A stretch of 64,000 nucleotides of DNA, from NCBI RefSeq assembly GCF_017302985.1, contig NZ_JAFIMU010000007.1, positions 248,001 through 312,000 of the forward strand, read 5' to 3'. Of this stretch, positions 15,780-24,426 are shown piece by piece. The notes beneath the pieces are model-generated. The model was given only the letters and a program-made list of their open reading frames with translations, ran no database searches and was not told the origin of the DNA. The DNA comes from Corallococcus macrosporus (GTDB lineage Bacteria; Myxococcota; Myxococcia; Myxococcales; Myxococcaceae). The translations under genes were made by a program, and so were the position numbers. Numbering within the stretch: position 1 is the first letter of the stretch; every line of letters begins with the position of its first letter.

Positions 15780-18353
15780 TTACGGCAGGTACTTCCACGC
15801 CGCCGTCACCGCCGGCTGGAAGCAGTGCACATGGGCCTTGGTGGCGGCGGGAATCTCCTGCACCACGCCGGCCCCGTAGCCCTGCTTGCGGCACCACTGG
15901 CTCACCTCCAGGCGGGAGCCCGGGGCGGTGTAGTCGCCCGTGCTGGACACTGGCCCCAGCACGGACCGCTCCACGTCCGTCTGGAGCCCGGAGTTGAAGC
16001 AGCCCACCCAGGGCCGGGACGTCACCTCGAACACCTGCCCCGTCGTCCATCCCTGGCGGTTGCAGAAGCGGTGCGCCGCGGCGGTGCAGTGGGTGCTCGT
16101 CACGCCGCGCTCGTCGGTGCAGCCCGCGTGGATGCGGGAGAGCTCCTCGAACGTCACCGCCACGCTCTCATGCTGGATGGGCGCGCAGGCCACCGTCAGG
16201 TCCGTGGCCGTGGAAGACACCGGCACGCCCGCCAGCGAGATGGGCGGACGGTTGCTGACCAGTTGCTGAATCGTGTCCCAGGTGTTGGTGGCGCTCGCCA
16301 GCGCGTCGCTCGCGCCCCGCTGCGCGCAGACCCGGTGCATCGCGGACAGGCACGCGGCCGAGTTCAGGGCGCTGGTGCCAGTGCACGCGGGGGCCTGGGC
16401 GCTCATCGCGAACTGGCCCGCGGAGGGCGTGTGCTGGATGGCCTCCTCGCGGCAGTTGGCGCCGTGCGCGGTCATGCAGATGCTCCGGTTGGAGCGCGCG
16501 TGCGTGAAGATGCGCACCTCGTCGATGGCGCCCCGGAACGAGCCCTCGCCGTTGACCGGGCAGCGCTGCGTGTCCAGGTTCGAACCCGCGCCGATGTAGA
16601 GCGTCCCCGTGCCCAGCCGGGCCGTCCCCGGCGCGACGGGCAGCGCGCGGTTGGTGGGCACGCCGTTGAGGTACTCGTTGAAGACGCCGGTGGTGCCGTC
16701 CCACGTATAGGCCAGGTGGCTCCACTGCCCCACCGGCAGCACCGGGCCGCCGCCCAGGCGCACGCGCTGGCCGTTGACGACCAGGGAGAACTGCACCTGA
16801 TTGCTGGCTTCGTAGATGATGTCCAGCCCGCCCGCCTTCTGCATCAGGTAGCGATAGGGATTGCCGGTGGTGCACCCCTGCTGGATGTCCGCGTCCGGCC
16901 GCACCGCGAACTCCACGGACAGCGCGCGCACGGCCGCGCCCACGCCGGGCACCGTGCCGGAAGGGTCCGTCAGGCTCACCGCGAGCGCGCCGCCGCCAGG
17001 CACCACCAGCGCCTTGCCCTTGCCGTGCGGCTGCCACAGCGAGTCCGGCGAGGAGCGCGTCAGCGCGTTGCCCGGGGAGATGGAGGCGGTCCCCACCAGC
17101 GTGCCGGTGAAGAAGCGGCCGGACAGGTCCGGAGTGCGCGTCAGGTCATACGCACCCGCGCGGGTGACGAGCTCGTTCATGGGCAGGAAGAGCAGGTGGA
17201 AGGGGTCCATCAGCTCGCCCAGGTCCACCTCGTTGTAGTCGGCCGTGTTGCTGCCGAAGAGGGCCAGCACGTCGTGCGTCTTGGTGACGGGCAGGTAGTG
17301 CGCCGCGTTGCTCTGGCCGGGCGGGAAGTTCTGCGCCGGCAGGCGCTCCTGCTCGAAGTTCCACATGGGCCCCGAGTAGAAGAGGTGCGCGATGTCCATG
17401 CGGTCCGTGTTGAGGGCTCCGTCGATGTGGTACGCGGTCCAGTTCGTGTCCGCGCCCACCAGGCTCACCGCCTTGCGCCGCGCGCCGTCCGTGTACGTGA
17501 CGGCGATGTAGAGGAGGTTGCGGCCCTCGTGGTCCACCCACGCGTAGGCGCCGCGAACCAGCGCGCCGGAGGCCGTGTCGCCAAAGTCCTCGCCCGTCGC
17601 GGCCTTCAGCCGCTTCCAGGAGAGCGGGTAGCGCTTCACGCCGGGGTCCGGGTCGTTGAACATCATCGACAGCGGGCGCGGGTTGCTCCAGCCCGTGGCC
17701 GCGCACGGCGTGGGGTTGTACGCGTACATCATGTGGTCGATGCCGCCCGTGTTCGCGGGCGCGCCTTGATAGATGATCAGCCGCCCGTCGGACGTCATCG
17801 TCGGCTCGATGCCGCGCAGCGTGGCACCGGTGACGGTGCGCAGCGTCTCCAGCGCGCCGGTGCTGAAGGACGCGATGTCCGCCGCCGTCGTGAACGGCTG
17901 GGACACCCGCAGGTCCGACGTGCGCCTCCGGAAGACGTTGTCCCCGTTGAACATCATCGAGTCGAAGATGTACGGCTGGTACACCGCGACGCCGCCCGAC
18001 AGCACGTAGGGCTGCGCGGGGTTGGTGAAGCAGAACGCCAGCGCGTTCTCGCCGTTGCGCACGGTCACCGTCTTGCCTGGAGAGAAGGCCCCCGCGAACG
18101 ACGGCTTGCCCGCGGCGTCGTACGTCACCGCCTCCGGACGGAACACCCGGGCAATCCACGTCGTGGTCGTCGTCGCGTGGTCCTCACCGATGTTGCCCAC
18201 GAAGATGCGCCCGTCCACCGTCGACGAGTGCCCGTTCGACCCGAAGGGCGTCGGGATGCGCGTGTTCACCAGCGACGGGCGCCCTTGCGCGAACACCGCA
18301 CCGGGCATGCCCGCGAGCAGCACGGCCAGACTCCAGATAAGTGAGTTTTTCAT
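15780..18353 (-). CDS. Secreted LamG-domain protein
   Basis: 857 residues. The frame stays open far upstream, but the start must be ATG 18353, because it begins a clear Sec signal peptide (MKNSLIWSLAVLLAGMPG then AVFAQG). Residues about 470-620 are a LamG/concanavalin-like jelly roll (ALSVEFAVRPDAD, GQWSHLAYTWDG, GAIDEVRIFTHARS). Residues 30-450 have no recognised domain but hold many aromatic and Asn-rich loops as in secreted beta proteins. The C-terminus holds several Cys pairs (CSTGT, HRFCNRQGW, WCRKQGYG). Likely exported and carbohydrate- or matrix-binding. Its start codon lies inside an inverted repeat shared with the divergent glucanase. Confidence 0.85.
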   Translation of the reverse strand: MKNSLIWSLAVLLAGMPGAVFAQGRPSLVNTRIPTPFGSNGHSSTVDGRIFVGNIGEDHATTTTTWIARVFRPEAVTYDAAGKPSFAGAFSPGKTVTVRNGENALAFCFTNPAQPYVLSGGVAVYQPYIFDSMMFNGDNVFRRRTSDLRVSQPFTTAADIASFSTGALETLRTVTGATLRGIEPTMTSDGRLIIYQGAPANTGGIDHMMYAYNPTPCAATGWSNPRPLSMMFNDPDPGVKRYPLSWKRLKAATGEDFGDTASGALVRGAYAWVDHEGRNLLYIAVTYTDGARRKAVSLVGADTNWTAYHIDGALNTDRMDIAHLFYSGPMWNFEQERLPAQNFPPGQSNAAHYLPVTKTHDVLALFGSNTADYNEVDLGELMDPFHLLFLPMNELVTRAGAYDLTRTPDLSGRFFTGTLVGTASISPGNALTRSSPDSLWQPHGKGKALVVPGGGALAVSLTDPSGTVPGVGAAVRALSVEFAVRPDADIQQGCTTGNPYRYLMQKAGGLDIIYEASNQVQFSLVVNGQRVRLGGGPVLPVGQWSHLAYTWDGTTGVFNEYLNGVPTNRALPVAPGTARLGTGTLYIGAGSNLDTQRCPVNGEGSFRGAIDEVRIFTHARSNRSICMTAHGANCREEAIQHTPSAGQFAMSAQAPACTGTSALNSAACLSAMHRVCAQRGASDALASATNTWDTIQQLVSNRPPISLAGVPVSSTATDLTVACAPIQHESVAVTFEELSRIHAGCTDERGVTSTHCTAAAHRFCNRQGWTTGQVFEVTSRPWVGCFNSGLQTDVERSVLGPVSSTGDYTAPGSRLEVSQWCRKQGYGAGVVQEIPAATKAHVHCFQPAVTAAWKYLP

Positions 18354-18380
18354 GGAAATTATCTTAAACTCATTTCCATG
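18351..18380. promoter_or_regulatory. AT-rich dyad in the LamG/GH16 divergent promoter
   Basis: CATGGAAAT (18351-18359) and ATTTCCATG (18372-18380) are perfect arms around 12 bases. The left arm includes the LamG start codon. A 16-base stretch TAAACTCATTTCCATG (18365-18380) matches TAAACTAATTTCCAAG at 56128-56143, upstream of the third GH16 gene, at 14 of 16 positions. It may be a shared operator for polysaccharide-related secreted proteins. Confidence 0.45.
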
Positions 18381-18443
18381 CCCGGCCCAACCCGGCCGGG
18401 TTCCCGCTCCCTGTCGGAGCCGGACATACCTTCGAGGTTGTTG

Positions 18444-19763
18444 ATGATGGCGTTGAACGCCGGGAAGACGCTGTGGGCGCTGGCGGCGGTACTGGGACTG
18501 ACGGCGTGTGGAGAATCCCCTGCTCCGGCTTCGGACGCGGCGCTGACCACGCCGGTGGTGGCGGAGCTTGAGCAGTCCGCGACGGCGGCGCCGCTGGGCC
18601 AGACGGTGTGGCTGAAGGCGTGCACGACGCAGAAGTTCGTGTCGGCGGACAAGAACCTGGGCGCCACGGCGCCGCTCGTGGCCAACCGCGACAGCGCGCA
18701 GGGGTGGGAGCAGTTCCAGGTGGGCGACGCGGGCAATGACTTCATCTCGCTGCGCGTGGTGGAGACGGGCCTGTACGTGTCCGCGGATCCGAACGCGGGC
18801 GGACAGGTGACGGGCTTCCGCACGGCGGTGGGTGACTGGGAGCGCTTCACCTGGGTGCCCTTCCCCGACGGCACGGTGGGCCTCAGGGCGAAGAGCACGG
18901 GCCAGTACGTGTCCGCGGACTCGAACCTGGGCGCCAGCGCGCCGCTGTACGCCAACCGCGCCACGGCCGGCTGCTGGGAGTCCTTCTCCTTCGGCGTCGT
19001 GGGCGGCGGCGAGGACCGCTGGGTGCAGATCTGGAGCGACGAGTTCGACGGCACCAGCGTCAACAGCGCCAACTGGACGCCCAACACGTCCGTGCACGTG
19101 AACAACGAGCAGCAGCAGTACACGACGTCCGGCGACAACATCTCCGTGAGCAACGGCACGCTGAAGCTCACCGCGCGCCTGCAGTGGAACAACGGCTACC
19201 CGTTCACCTCCGGCCGGCTGGAGAGCGCGGGCAAGCGCGAGTTCAGCCACGGCCGCGTCGAGGCGCGCATCAAGATGCCGGTGGGCGCGGGCCTGTGGCC
19301 GGCGTTCTGGATGCTGGGCAATGACATCAACTCGGTGGGCTGGCCGGCGTGCGGTGAGCTCGACATCATGGAGAACGTCGGCTACGGCGACTGGACGTCC
19401 GGGGCGCTGCACGGCCCGGGCTACTCCGGCAACACGCCCATCAACGGCCGCTTCTATCCGTCGTCCAGCGTGAGCAACTGGCACGTGTACCGCACGGAGT
19501 ACTCGTCGGCGGACATCAAGTGGTACATCGACGGGGCGCTGGTGAAGACCACGACGCGCACCGAGGTGCTGCGCTACGGCGCGTGGGCCTACGACAAGCC
19601 GATGTACATCATCCTCAACCTCGCGGTGGGTGGCGGCTATCCCTTCGGCGTGAACGGCGCCTCGACGCCGTACTACGGCGTGCCTCAGTCCACGGTGGAC
19701 CTGGTGCGCAACGCGCCGCAGACGATGGAAGTGGACTGGGTGCGCGCCTACCAGTGGCGGTAG
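18444..19763 (+). CDS. GH16 beta-glucanase with fascin-like beta-trefoil
   Basis: 439 residues from ATG 18444 (GAGG six bases upstream); the frame upstream of it is not signal-like. Residues 1-22 are a lipoprotein signal (LGLTAC). Residues about 50-185 contain three repeats of the type KFVSADKNLGATAPLVANR, a fascin/CBM13-like beta-trefoil that binds sugars. Residues 192-439 are a GH16 domain, with the catalytic ELDIMENVG near residue 305 holding both acids. Likely an endo-1,3(4)-beta-glucanase acting outside the cell on prey or fungal glucans. The catalytic domain is nearly the same as in the gene at 20546. Confidence 0.93.
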   Translation: MMALNAGKTLWALAAVLGLTACGESPAPASDAALTTPVVAELEQSATAAPLGQTVWLKACTTQKFVSADKNLGATAPLVANRDSAQGWEQFQVGDAGNDFISLRVVETGLYVSADPNAGGQVTGFRTAVGDWERFTWVPFPDGTVGLRAKSTGQYVSADSNLGASAPLYANRATAGCWESFSFGVVGGGEDRWVQIWSDEFDGTSVNSANWTPNTSVHVNNEQQQYTTSGDNISVSNGTLKLTARLQWNNGYPFTSGRLESAGKREFSHGRVEARIKMPVGAGLWPAFWMLGNDINSVGWPACGELDIMENVGYGDWTSGALHGPGYSGNTPINGRFYPSSSVSNWHVYRTEYSSADIKWYIDGALVKTTTRTEVLRYGAWAYDKPMYIILNLAVGGGYPFGVNGASTPYYGVPQSTVDLVRNAPQTMEVDWVRAYQWR

Positions 19764-19773
19764 GCTTTCCGGC

Positions 19774-20520
19774 ATGACGCTCCCGCCCCTCCTCCTCCTG
19801 GCTGACAGCGCCCCGCTGTTCTGGCGCGTGGAGGGGCGCCCCTTCCTGGACTACGTGCGCGTCCTCACCGGCGCGGAGCTGCGCGTGCCGCCGGTGAAGG
19901 CCGCCTACCTGGGCGCGTCCAACGGCGGCCAGCCGGAGTTCTACGACCTCTTCGTCGCGGCCATGGAGGGCATCGGCCTCACGCGCTGCCGGAGCATCCC
20001 GGCGGCGCCCTCCCGCGAGGACCTGGCGTGGCTGAAGGAGGCCGACGTCATCCTCCTCGCGGGTGGCGATCCGCGCGTGGGCTGGGACGCGTTCCTGGCG
20101 CACGGCGTGGATGAAATCCTCCGCGAGCGGCACCAGGCGGGCGCCGTGCTGATGGGCGTCTCCGCCGGGGCCATGCACCTGGGGCTGGGCGCGTGGTGCG
20201 ACGACCTGCCCGGCGAGGGCGAGCCCTTCCCGACGCTGGGCCTGGTGCCCTACCTCATCGGCGTGCACGAGCCGGCCGAGTGGCCGGGCCTCAAGCTCGC
20301 CGTCCGGCGGATGGGGTTGCCTACGCGCGGGCTGGGCATTCCTCGGGGCGGCGGCGTGCTGCTGCACGCGGACGGCAGCGTGGAGCCCGTGCGGCAGCCG
20401 GTGGTGGACGTGACGCTGGACGTGGAGGACCGGCTGCACGAATCACTGCTGCTGCCTCCCGCCACGCCGTACCGGGGCGAGCCCCCCGAAGCGCCGGTGG
20501 ACCGGCGGACGCTCCAGTAG
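19774..20520 (+). CDS. Peptidase S51 / cyanophycinase-like protein
   Basis: 248 residues, starting ten bases after the glucanase stop. The nucleophile elbow GVSAGAMHLG (near residue 127) is that of the S51 Ser-His-Glu peptidases, in the class I glutamine-amidotransferase fold (dipeptidase E, cyanophycinase). VILLAGGDP before it fits the strand leading to the active site. No signal peptide is present, so it probably acts in the cytoplasm on small peptides. Sitting between two secreted glucanases it is an odd neighbour; the first glucanase and this gene are close enough for one transcript. Confidence 0.8.
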   Translation: MTLPPLLLLADSAPLFWRVEGRPFLDYVRVLTGAELRVPPVKAAYLGASNGGQPEFYDLFVAAMEGIGLTRCRSIPAAPSREDLAWLKEADVILLAGGDPRVGWDAFLAHGVDEILRERHQAGAVLMGVSAGAMHLGLGAWCDDLPGEGEPFPTLGLVPYLIGVHEPAEWPGLKLAVRRMGLPTRGLGIPRGGGVLLHADGSVEPVRQPVVDVTLDVEDRLHESLLLPPATPYRGEPPEAPVDRRTLQ

Positions 20521-20545
20521 AGGACTCCCTTCGCGAGGAACGACG

Positions 20546-21397
20546 ATGGCGACGAGAACCGGCAGGACGGCGGTGTGGGCGCTGGTGGCGGGGCTGACGG
20601 CGTGCGTGGGGGCACCGAAGCGCGAGGAAGGCGTGGCCCGCCAGGACGACGGCTGGGTCCAGGTTTGGGCGGACGAGTTCAACGGCACGCAGGTGGATCC
20701 GGACAACTGGATCCTCAAGACCGACGTGCACGTGAACAACGAGCAGCAGCAGTACACGACGTCACCGGACAACGTGTCGGTGAGCGGTGGCACGTTGAAG
20801 CTCACGGCGCGGATGCAGACGGCCAATGGCTATCCGTTCACGTCGGGCCGGGTGGAGAGCGCGGGCAAGCGCGAGTTCACGCACGGACGCGTCGAGGCGC
20901 GCATCAAGCTGCCGGTCGGCGTGGGGCTCTGGCCGGCGTTCTGGATGCTGGGCAATGACATCCACACGGCGGGGTGGCCCGCGTGCGGTGAGCTCGACAT
21001 CATGGAGAACGTTGGCTACGGCGACTGGGTGTCGGTCGCGTTGCATGGGCCGGGCTACAGCGGCAACACGCCCATCAACGGCCGCTTCTATCCGCGCACG
21101 CCGGTGAGCGAGTGGCACGAGTACCGCGTGGAGACGTCGCCCCAGGCCATCCACTGGTACATCGACGGCGAGCGCGTGAAGACGACGACGCGCGAGGAGG
21201 TGGAGCGCCACGGCGCGTGGGCCTACGACAAGCCCCTGTTCATCATCCTCAACTTCGCGGTGGGCGGCGGCTACCCGGAGGGCGTCAACAAGGCGAAGGA
21301 GCCGTACTTCGGCGTGCCGCAAGCCACCGCGGACCTGCTCCGCCAGGGTCCCCAGACGATGGAAGTGGACTGGGTGCGCGTCTCCGAAAAACGCTGA
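20546..21397 (+). CDS. GH16 beta-glucanase, single-domain lipoprotein
   Basis: 283 residues with a lipoprotein signal (VAGLTAC) and then a GH16 domain directly. It has GELDIMENVGYGDW (near residue 147) with both catalytic Glu and the conserved GLWPAFWMLG and HGPGYSG blocks. Long stretches match the GH16 half of the gene at 18444, such as HVNNEQQQYTT and NTPINGRFYP, so one is a recent copy of the other. This copy lacks the beta-trefoil, which suggests a split of roles between a soluble-substrate enzyme and a bound-substrate enzyme. Confidence 0.93.
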   Translation: MATRTGRTAVWALVAGLTACVGAPKREEGVARQDDGWVQVWADEFNGTQVDPDNWILKTDVHVNNEQQQYTTSPDNVSVSGGTLKLTARMQTANGYPFTSGRVESAGKREFTHGRVEARIKLPVGVGLWPAFWMLGNDIHTAGWPACGELDIMENVGYGDWVSVALHGPGYSGNTPINGRFYPRTPVSEWHEYRVETSPQAIHWYIDGERVKTTTREEVERHGAWAYDKPLFIILNFAVGGGYPEGVNKAKEPYFGVPQATADLLRQGPQTMEVDWVRVSEKR

Positions 21398-21471
21398 CGC
21401 CTCCCTCCAATGGGGGATGGTCCACCCCGCACCGGGGTTCCTAGGGTGTTCCTCTTCGGGAGGAGCAAGGA

Positions 21472-22914
21472 ATGGCGGTCACGGTGCTGGTGGTGTCGGG
21501 GCCCATGGGCGCGGGGAAGACGACCCTCGCGCAGGGGCTCGCGCGGCGGTTCGGCGCCCTGCATCTCCCCTCGGAGGGCCTCCTGCGGAAGCATGGCGGT
21601 GACGGTTCCCGGCGCTCGCGCCAGGAGCTGGTCGTCACGCTGGACCGGGAGACGGGGGGACGCTGGCTGGCGAAGGAAGTGCTCGCGGCCCTGCATGGGC
21701 AGGGCCTGGATGCGTCCCACCCCGTGGGCAGAGTCCCCAGGCTGATCATCGTGGACGCCGCGAGCAGCGAGGCACAACTGGACAGCCTGCGCGCAAGCCC
21801 GGGGCTCCGCGTGGTGCATGTCCACCTGGATGCGCCCGAGCCGGAGCAGGCCCTGCGCTTCGCGCGGCAGCGTTCGCGCGTCAGGCACAAGGCCACGGCG
21901 CTGGCCACCGTCGAAGAGGCAGCACCTCACGCCGAGCAGCCTCCGCGCGCTCCGCACGCGGGCCCGGCGCTGGCCCTTGTCGAAGCGGCAGGGCCTCGCG
22001 CCGACCAGCCTCCGCGACACAGGCATGAGGGCATGGCGACAGCCCCCGTCGAAGCGGCCAGAGCACCTCACGCTGAGCAGCCTCCGCGACACAGGCATGA
22101 GGGCATGGCGACAGCCCCCGTCGAAGCGGCCAGAGCACCTCGCGCTGAGCAGCCTCCGCGCGACAGGCATGAGGGCACGGCGGCAGCCGCCATCGAAGCT
22201 GCCTTGGCACATCGCGTGGAGCAGCCTTCATGCGCTGCGCCTCGAATTGCGGAGCAGGACCGCTTCGAGGCGGCCTGGGCGCATCCCGCCGAGCGTGCGG
22301 TGCACGCACTCGCATCCCTGGCGGAGCTCGTGGTCGACACGGCGCGGACTCCGCCCGATGCGGTGCTCGTGCGGGTGGCCAGCCGGCTTGGGCTCTACGG
22401 CCGGCCCGGTGAACGGCTCGTGGACCTCATCGTCCCGGGCCCCCATGGCGACGTGGACACGCGCCCGCTCACGGCGCAGCTCGTGCCCCACTACGATGTG
22501 CTGCTCCGGCTGGGGATGGCACCGGTGCCCTCGCGCGAGGAACTGGAGGACGCCTTCGCCCAGGGACACCGCGTGCTCATCGAGAGTGCCGGGCCAGCGG
22601 CGAGCGTGTGCCTCGCGGCGGCGGGCATCGCGCCAGGCCGGGTGCGGCGGACCGTCATGGTGTGCCTCTCCGAGGGCAGCGCGTTCGACTGGGTGCGGCT
22701 GCGAGAAGCCGCATCCCTCAACGGCCCCACGGACCTGGCGCTCGTGCTCATGGGCGACCTGGCCGCGACCAACTGGGCCGCCCGGCGCTTCGACCAGCTC
22801 ACCGACGCGGCCCGGCATCACCTGGAGGAACTGGAGCGCGTCGCGGGTGCGCCCGTGTCGTTCCTCGCCCCGTCGCCCCAGGCCCGCCACCTCATTGAAC
22901 GACGGCCCTGGTGA
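21472..22914 (+). CDS. P-loop kinase fused to a degenerate adenylosuccinate-synthetase-like domain
   Basis: 480 residues. Residues 1-135 are a P-loop kinase (GPMGAGKTTLAQGLA; RLIIVDAAS as Walker B-like; VHVHLDAPE as in nucleotide kinases). Residues about 135-275 are five to six 24-residue repeats. From about 290 the protein resembles PurA: LVDLIVPGPHGDV then YDVLLRLG corresponds to the GTP-binding strand and YDLLVRVGGPNAGH of PurA, but the glycine-rich GGQxGxEGKG loop is lost. LNGPTDLAL and the ending RHHLEELERVAGAPVSFLA match the PurA C-terminus. The domain is under half the usual PurA length, so it is probably not a catalyst. Function unknown. Confidence 0.75.
   Translation: MAVTVLVVSGPMGAGKTTLAQGLARRFGALHLPSEGLLRKHGGDGSRRSRQELVVTLDRETGGRWLAKEVLAALHGQGLDASHPVGRVPRLIIVDAASSEAQLDSLRASPGLRVVHVHLDAPEPEQALRFARQRSRVRHKATALATVEEAAPHAEQPPRAPHAGPALALVEAAGPRADQPPRHRHEGMATAPVEAARAPHAEQPPRHRHEGMATAPVEAARAPRAEQPPRDRHEGTAAAAIEAALAHRVEQPSCAAPRIAEQDRFEAAWAHPAERAVHALASLAELVVDTARTPPDAVLVRVASRLGLYGRPGERLVDLIVPGPHGDVDTRPLTAQLVPHYDVLLRLGMAPVPSREELEDAFAQGHRVLIESAGPAASVCLAAAGIAPGRVRRTVMVCLSEGSAFDWVRLREAASLNGPTDLALVLMGDLAATNWAARRFDQLTDAARHHLEELERVAGAPVSFLAPSPQARHLIERRPW
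21940..22296 (+). repeat. 72-bp in-frame minisatellite inside the kinase-PurA gene
   Basis: Units begin at about 21940, 22009, 22081, 22153 and 22225, at 69-72-base spacing, each coding about 24 residues of the form QPPRHRHEGMATAPVEAARA. The units at 22009 and 22081 differ by one base, a sign of recent duplication. The end of the kinase domain (RVRHKATALATVEEAAPHAE) looks like the source unit. Confidence 0.85.
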
Positions 22915-22998
22915 GCCCGCGCTCGGAAATCGCCCGAGGCCCTTTTCTGATTTTCCGGGCAGGTGTGTCCGTACAGAGCACCCGTTCCCGGAGCCCGC

Positions 22999-24426
22999 GT
23001 GCCCCTGCCTCCCCCATCCCCGAGCCGATGGCTGCTGCCCGGGCTGCTGCTGCTCGGATTCGCGACCCCGGCCGTGGCCATGCCCACCGGCCCCGGCGCC
23101 TTCTGCGCTGAGTACCCCACCGCGCCCGCGTGCCAGGGCACCCAGCCCGCCTGCACCTACTGTCACGTGGCCCCGCCCCAGCGGAACGGCTACGGCGCCG
23201 CGCTGGAGCCGCACCTGGCTCCCGGCAAGCCGCGCCCCCTCACCGACGCGGACTTCGCCGCCGCCCTGCCCGCCGCGCTGCGCGCCATCGCCACCGTGGA
23301 CACCGACGGCGACGGCGCACCGAACCAGTTCGAGGTCGAGCAGGGCTCGCTCCCCGGTGACGCCTCCAGCGTCCCGCCCAGCGGCGTCTGCGGTGGCGGA
23401 GAGAACCCCCAGTTCAAGGTCTGCCAGTACGACCCGCGCTTCGTGTACCGCCGCATGCTCAGTGACTTCTGCGGCAGGTCCCCCACCTACGTCCAGGTGG
23501 CCACCTTCCTGGAGCTGGGCAGCGAGGAGAAGCAGCGCGCCTTCATCGACCAGGAGCTGGACCGCTGCCTCCAGTCCGACTTCTGGCGCGGCAAGAACGG
23601 GCAGCTCTGGAAGGTCGCCCACCCGAAGATCCGGCCCATCGGCTCGCTCAAGTCCGGCGAGGACGCGGGCCAGATTCCCCTCGCGGACTACTACGACGAC
23701 TACGCCCTCTTCACCTGGTCCCAGACGGATGACCACGACGCGCGCGACGTGCTCACCGCCCGCTTCTTCGTGAAGCGCTCGGGTGCGAGCCCCACCACGT
23801 ACGCCTCCGCCAACAGCCTCTCCACCCAGGCCGTGGAGGCCACGCGCCGCGCCGGCAACATGACGACCGCGTGGACGCTCACCTCCTTCGTCATGTTCAC
23901 CGCGCTGCCGCGCAACGCCGCCTCGCAGATGTACCGCGCGTACCTGGGCCTGGACATCGCGAAGCAGGAGGGCCTGCACAGCGTCCCCAATGAGCCGCGC
24001 GACTACGACGCCAAGGGCGTCCAGGCGCCCCAGTGCGCCGCGTGCCACGCGACGTTGGATCCGCTGGCGTATCCGTACCGCAACTACAACGGCCTGGGCG
24101 GGCTGCCCAACCGCTACATCCCCAACCGCCTGGAGCTGCTGTTCCCCAACGAAGCCGCCACGCTGAAGAACACGCCCGAGCAGGGCGTCATCCTGGGCCA
24201 GCCCGTGAACAACCTCACGGAGTGGGCCCAGGTGGCCGCCAACAGCGACGCCTTCGCCATCTCCACCGTCACGGACTACTGGAAGCTGCTCGTCGGCCAC
24301 GCGCCGCGGCCGGAGGAGAACGAGGAGTTCGTCCGCACCTGGCAGGCCTTCCGCACCACACACGCATACCGCGTGCAGAAGATGCTGCACGACCTCATCC
24401 GCACGGAGGCCTACGGTGCGCCCTGA
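22999..24426 (+). CDS. Exported CxxCH protein (cytochrome-type, DUF1588/1592-like)
   Basis: 475 residues from GTG 22999, chosen because GGAG ends five bases upstream and a Sec signal peptide follows (RWLLPGLLLLGFATPAVA). Two CxxCH haem-attachment motifs are present: CTYCH soon after cleavage, and CAACH near residue 348. A DTDGDGAPN block resembles a thrombospondin-3/EF-hand Ca site. Residues from 150 on resemble proteins of the DUF1588/DUF1592 type that occur with DUF1501/DUF1552 partners, as here. First gene of a three-gene operon; the next gene overlaps its end by 11 bases. Probably a periplasmic or outer-surface electron-transfer protein; its partner is unknown. Confidence 0.7.
   Translation: MPLPPPSPSRWLLPGLLLLGFATPAVAMPTGPGAFCAEYPTAPACQGTQPACTYCHVAPPQRNGYGAALEPHLAPGKPRPLTDADFAAALPAALRAIATVDTDGDGAPNQFEVEQGSLPGDASSVPPSGVCGGGENPQFKVCQYDPRFVYRRMLSDFCGRSPTYVQVATFLELGSEEKQRAFIDQELDRCLQSDFWRGKNGQLWKVAHPKIRPIGSLKSGEDAGQIPLADYYDDYALFTWSQTDDHDARDVLTARFFVKRSGASPTTYASANSLSTQAVEATRRAGNMTTAWTLTSFVMFTALPRNAASQMYRAYLGLDIAKQEGLHSVPNEPRDYDAKGVQAPQCAACHATLDPLAYPYRNYNGLGGLPNRYIPNRLELLFPNEAATLKNTPEQGVILGQPVNNLTEWAQVAANSDAFAISTVTDYWKLLVGHAPRPEENEEFVRTWQAFRTTHAYRVQKMLHDLIRTEAYGAP

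Noticed and set aside
18354-19775. N-terminal extension of the LamG gene over the GH16 gene
   Set aside because: The signal peptide starts at 18353, so the extension is read antisense of the glucanase and is not translated.
21940-22296. 72-bp tandem repeats as a possible CRISPR array
   Set aside because: They are adjacent, in frame and have no unique spacers; they code a protein linker.
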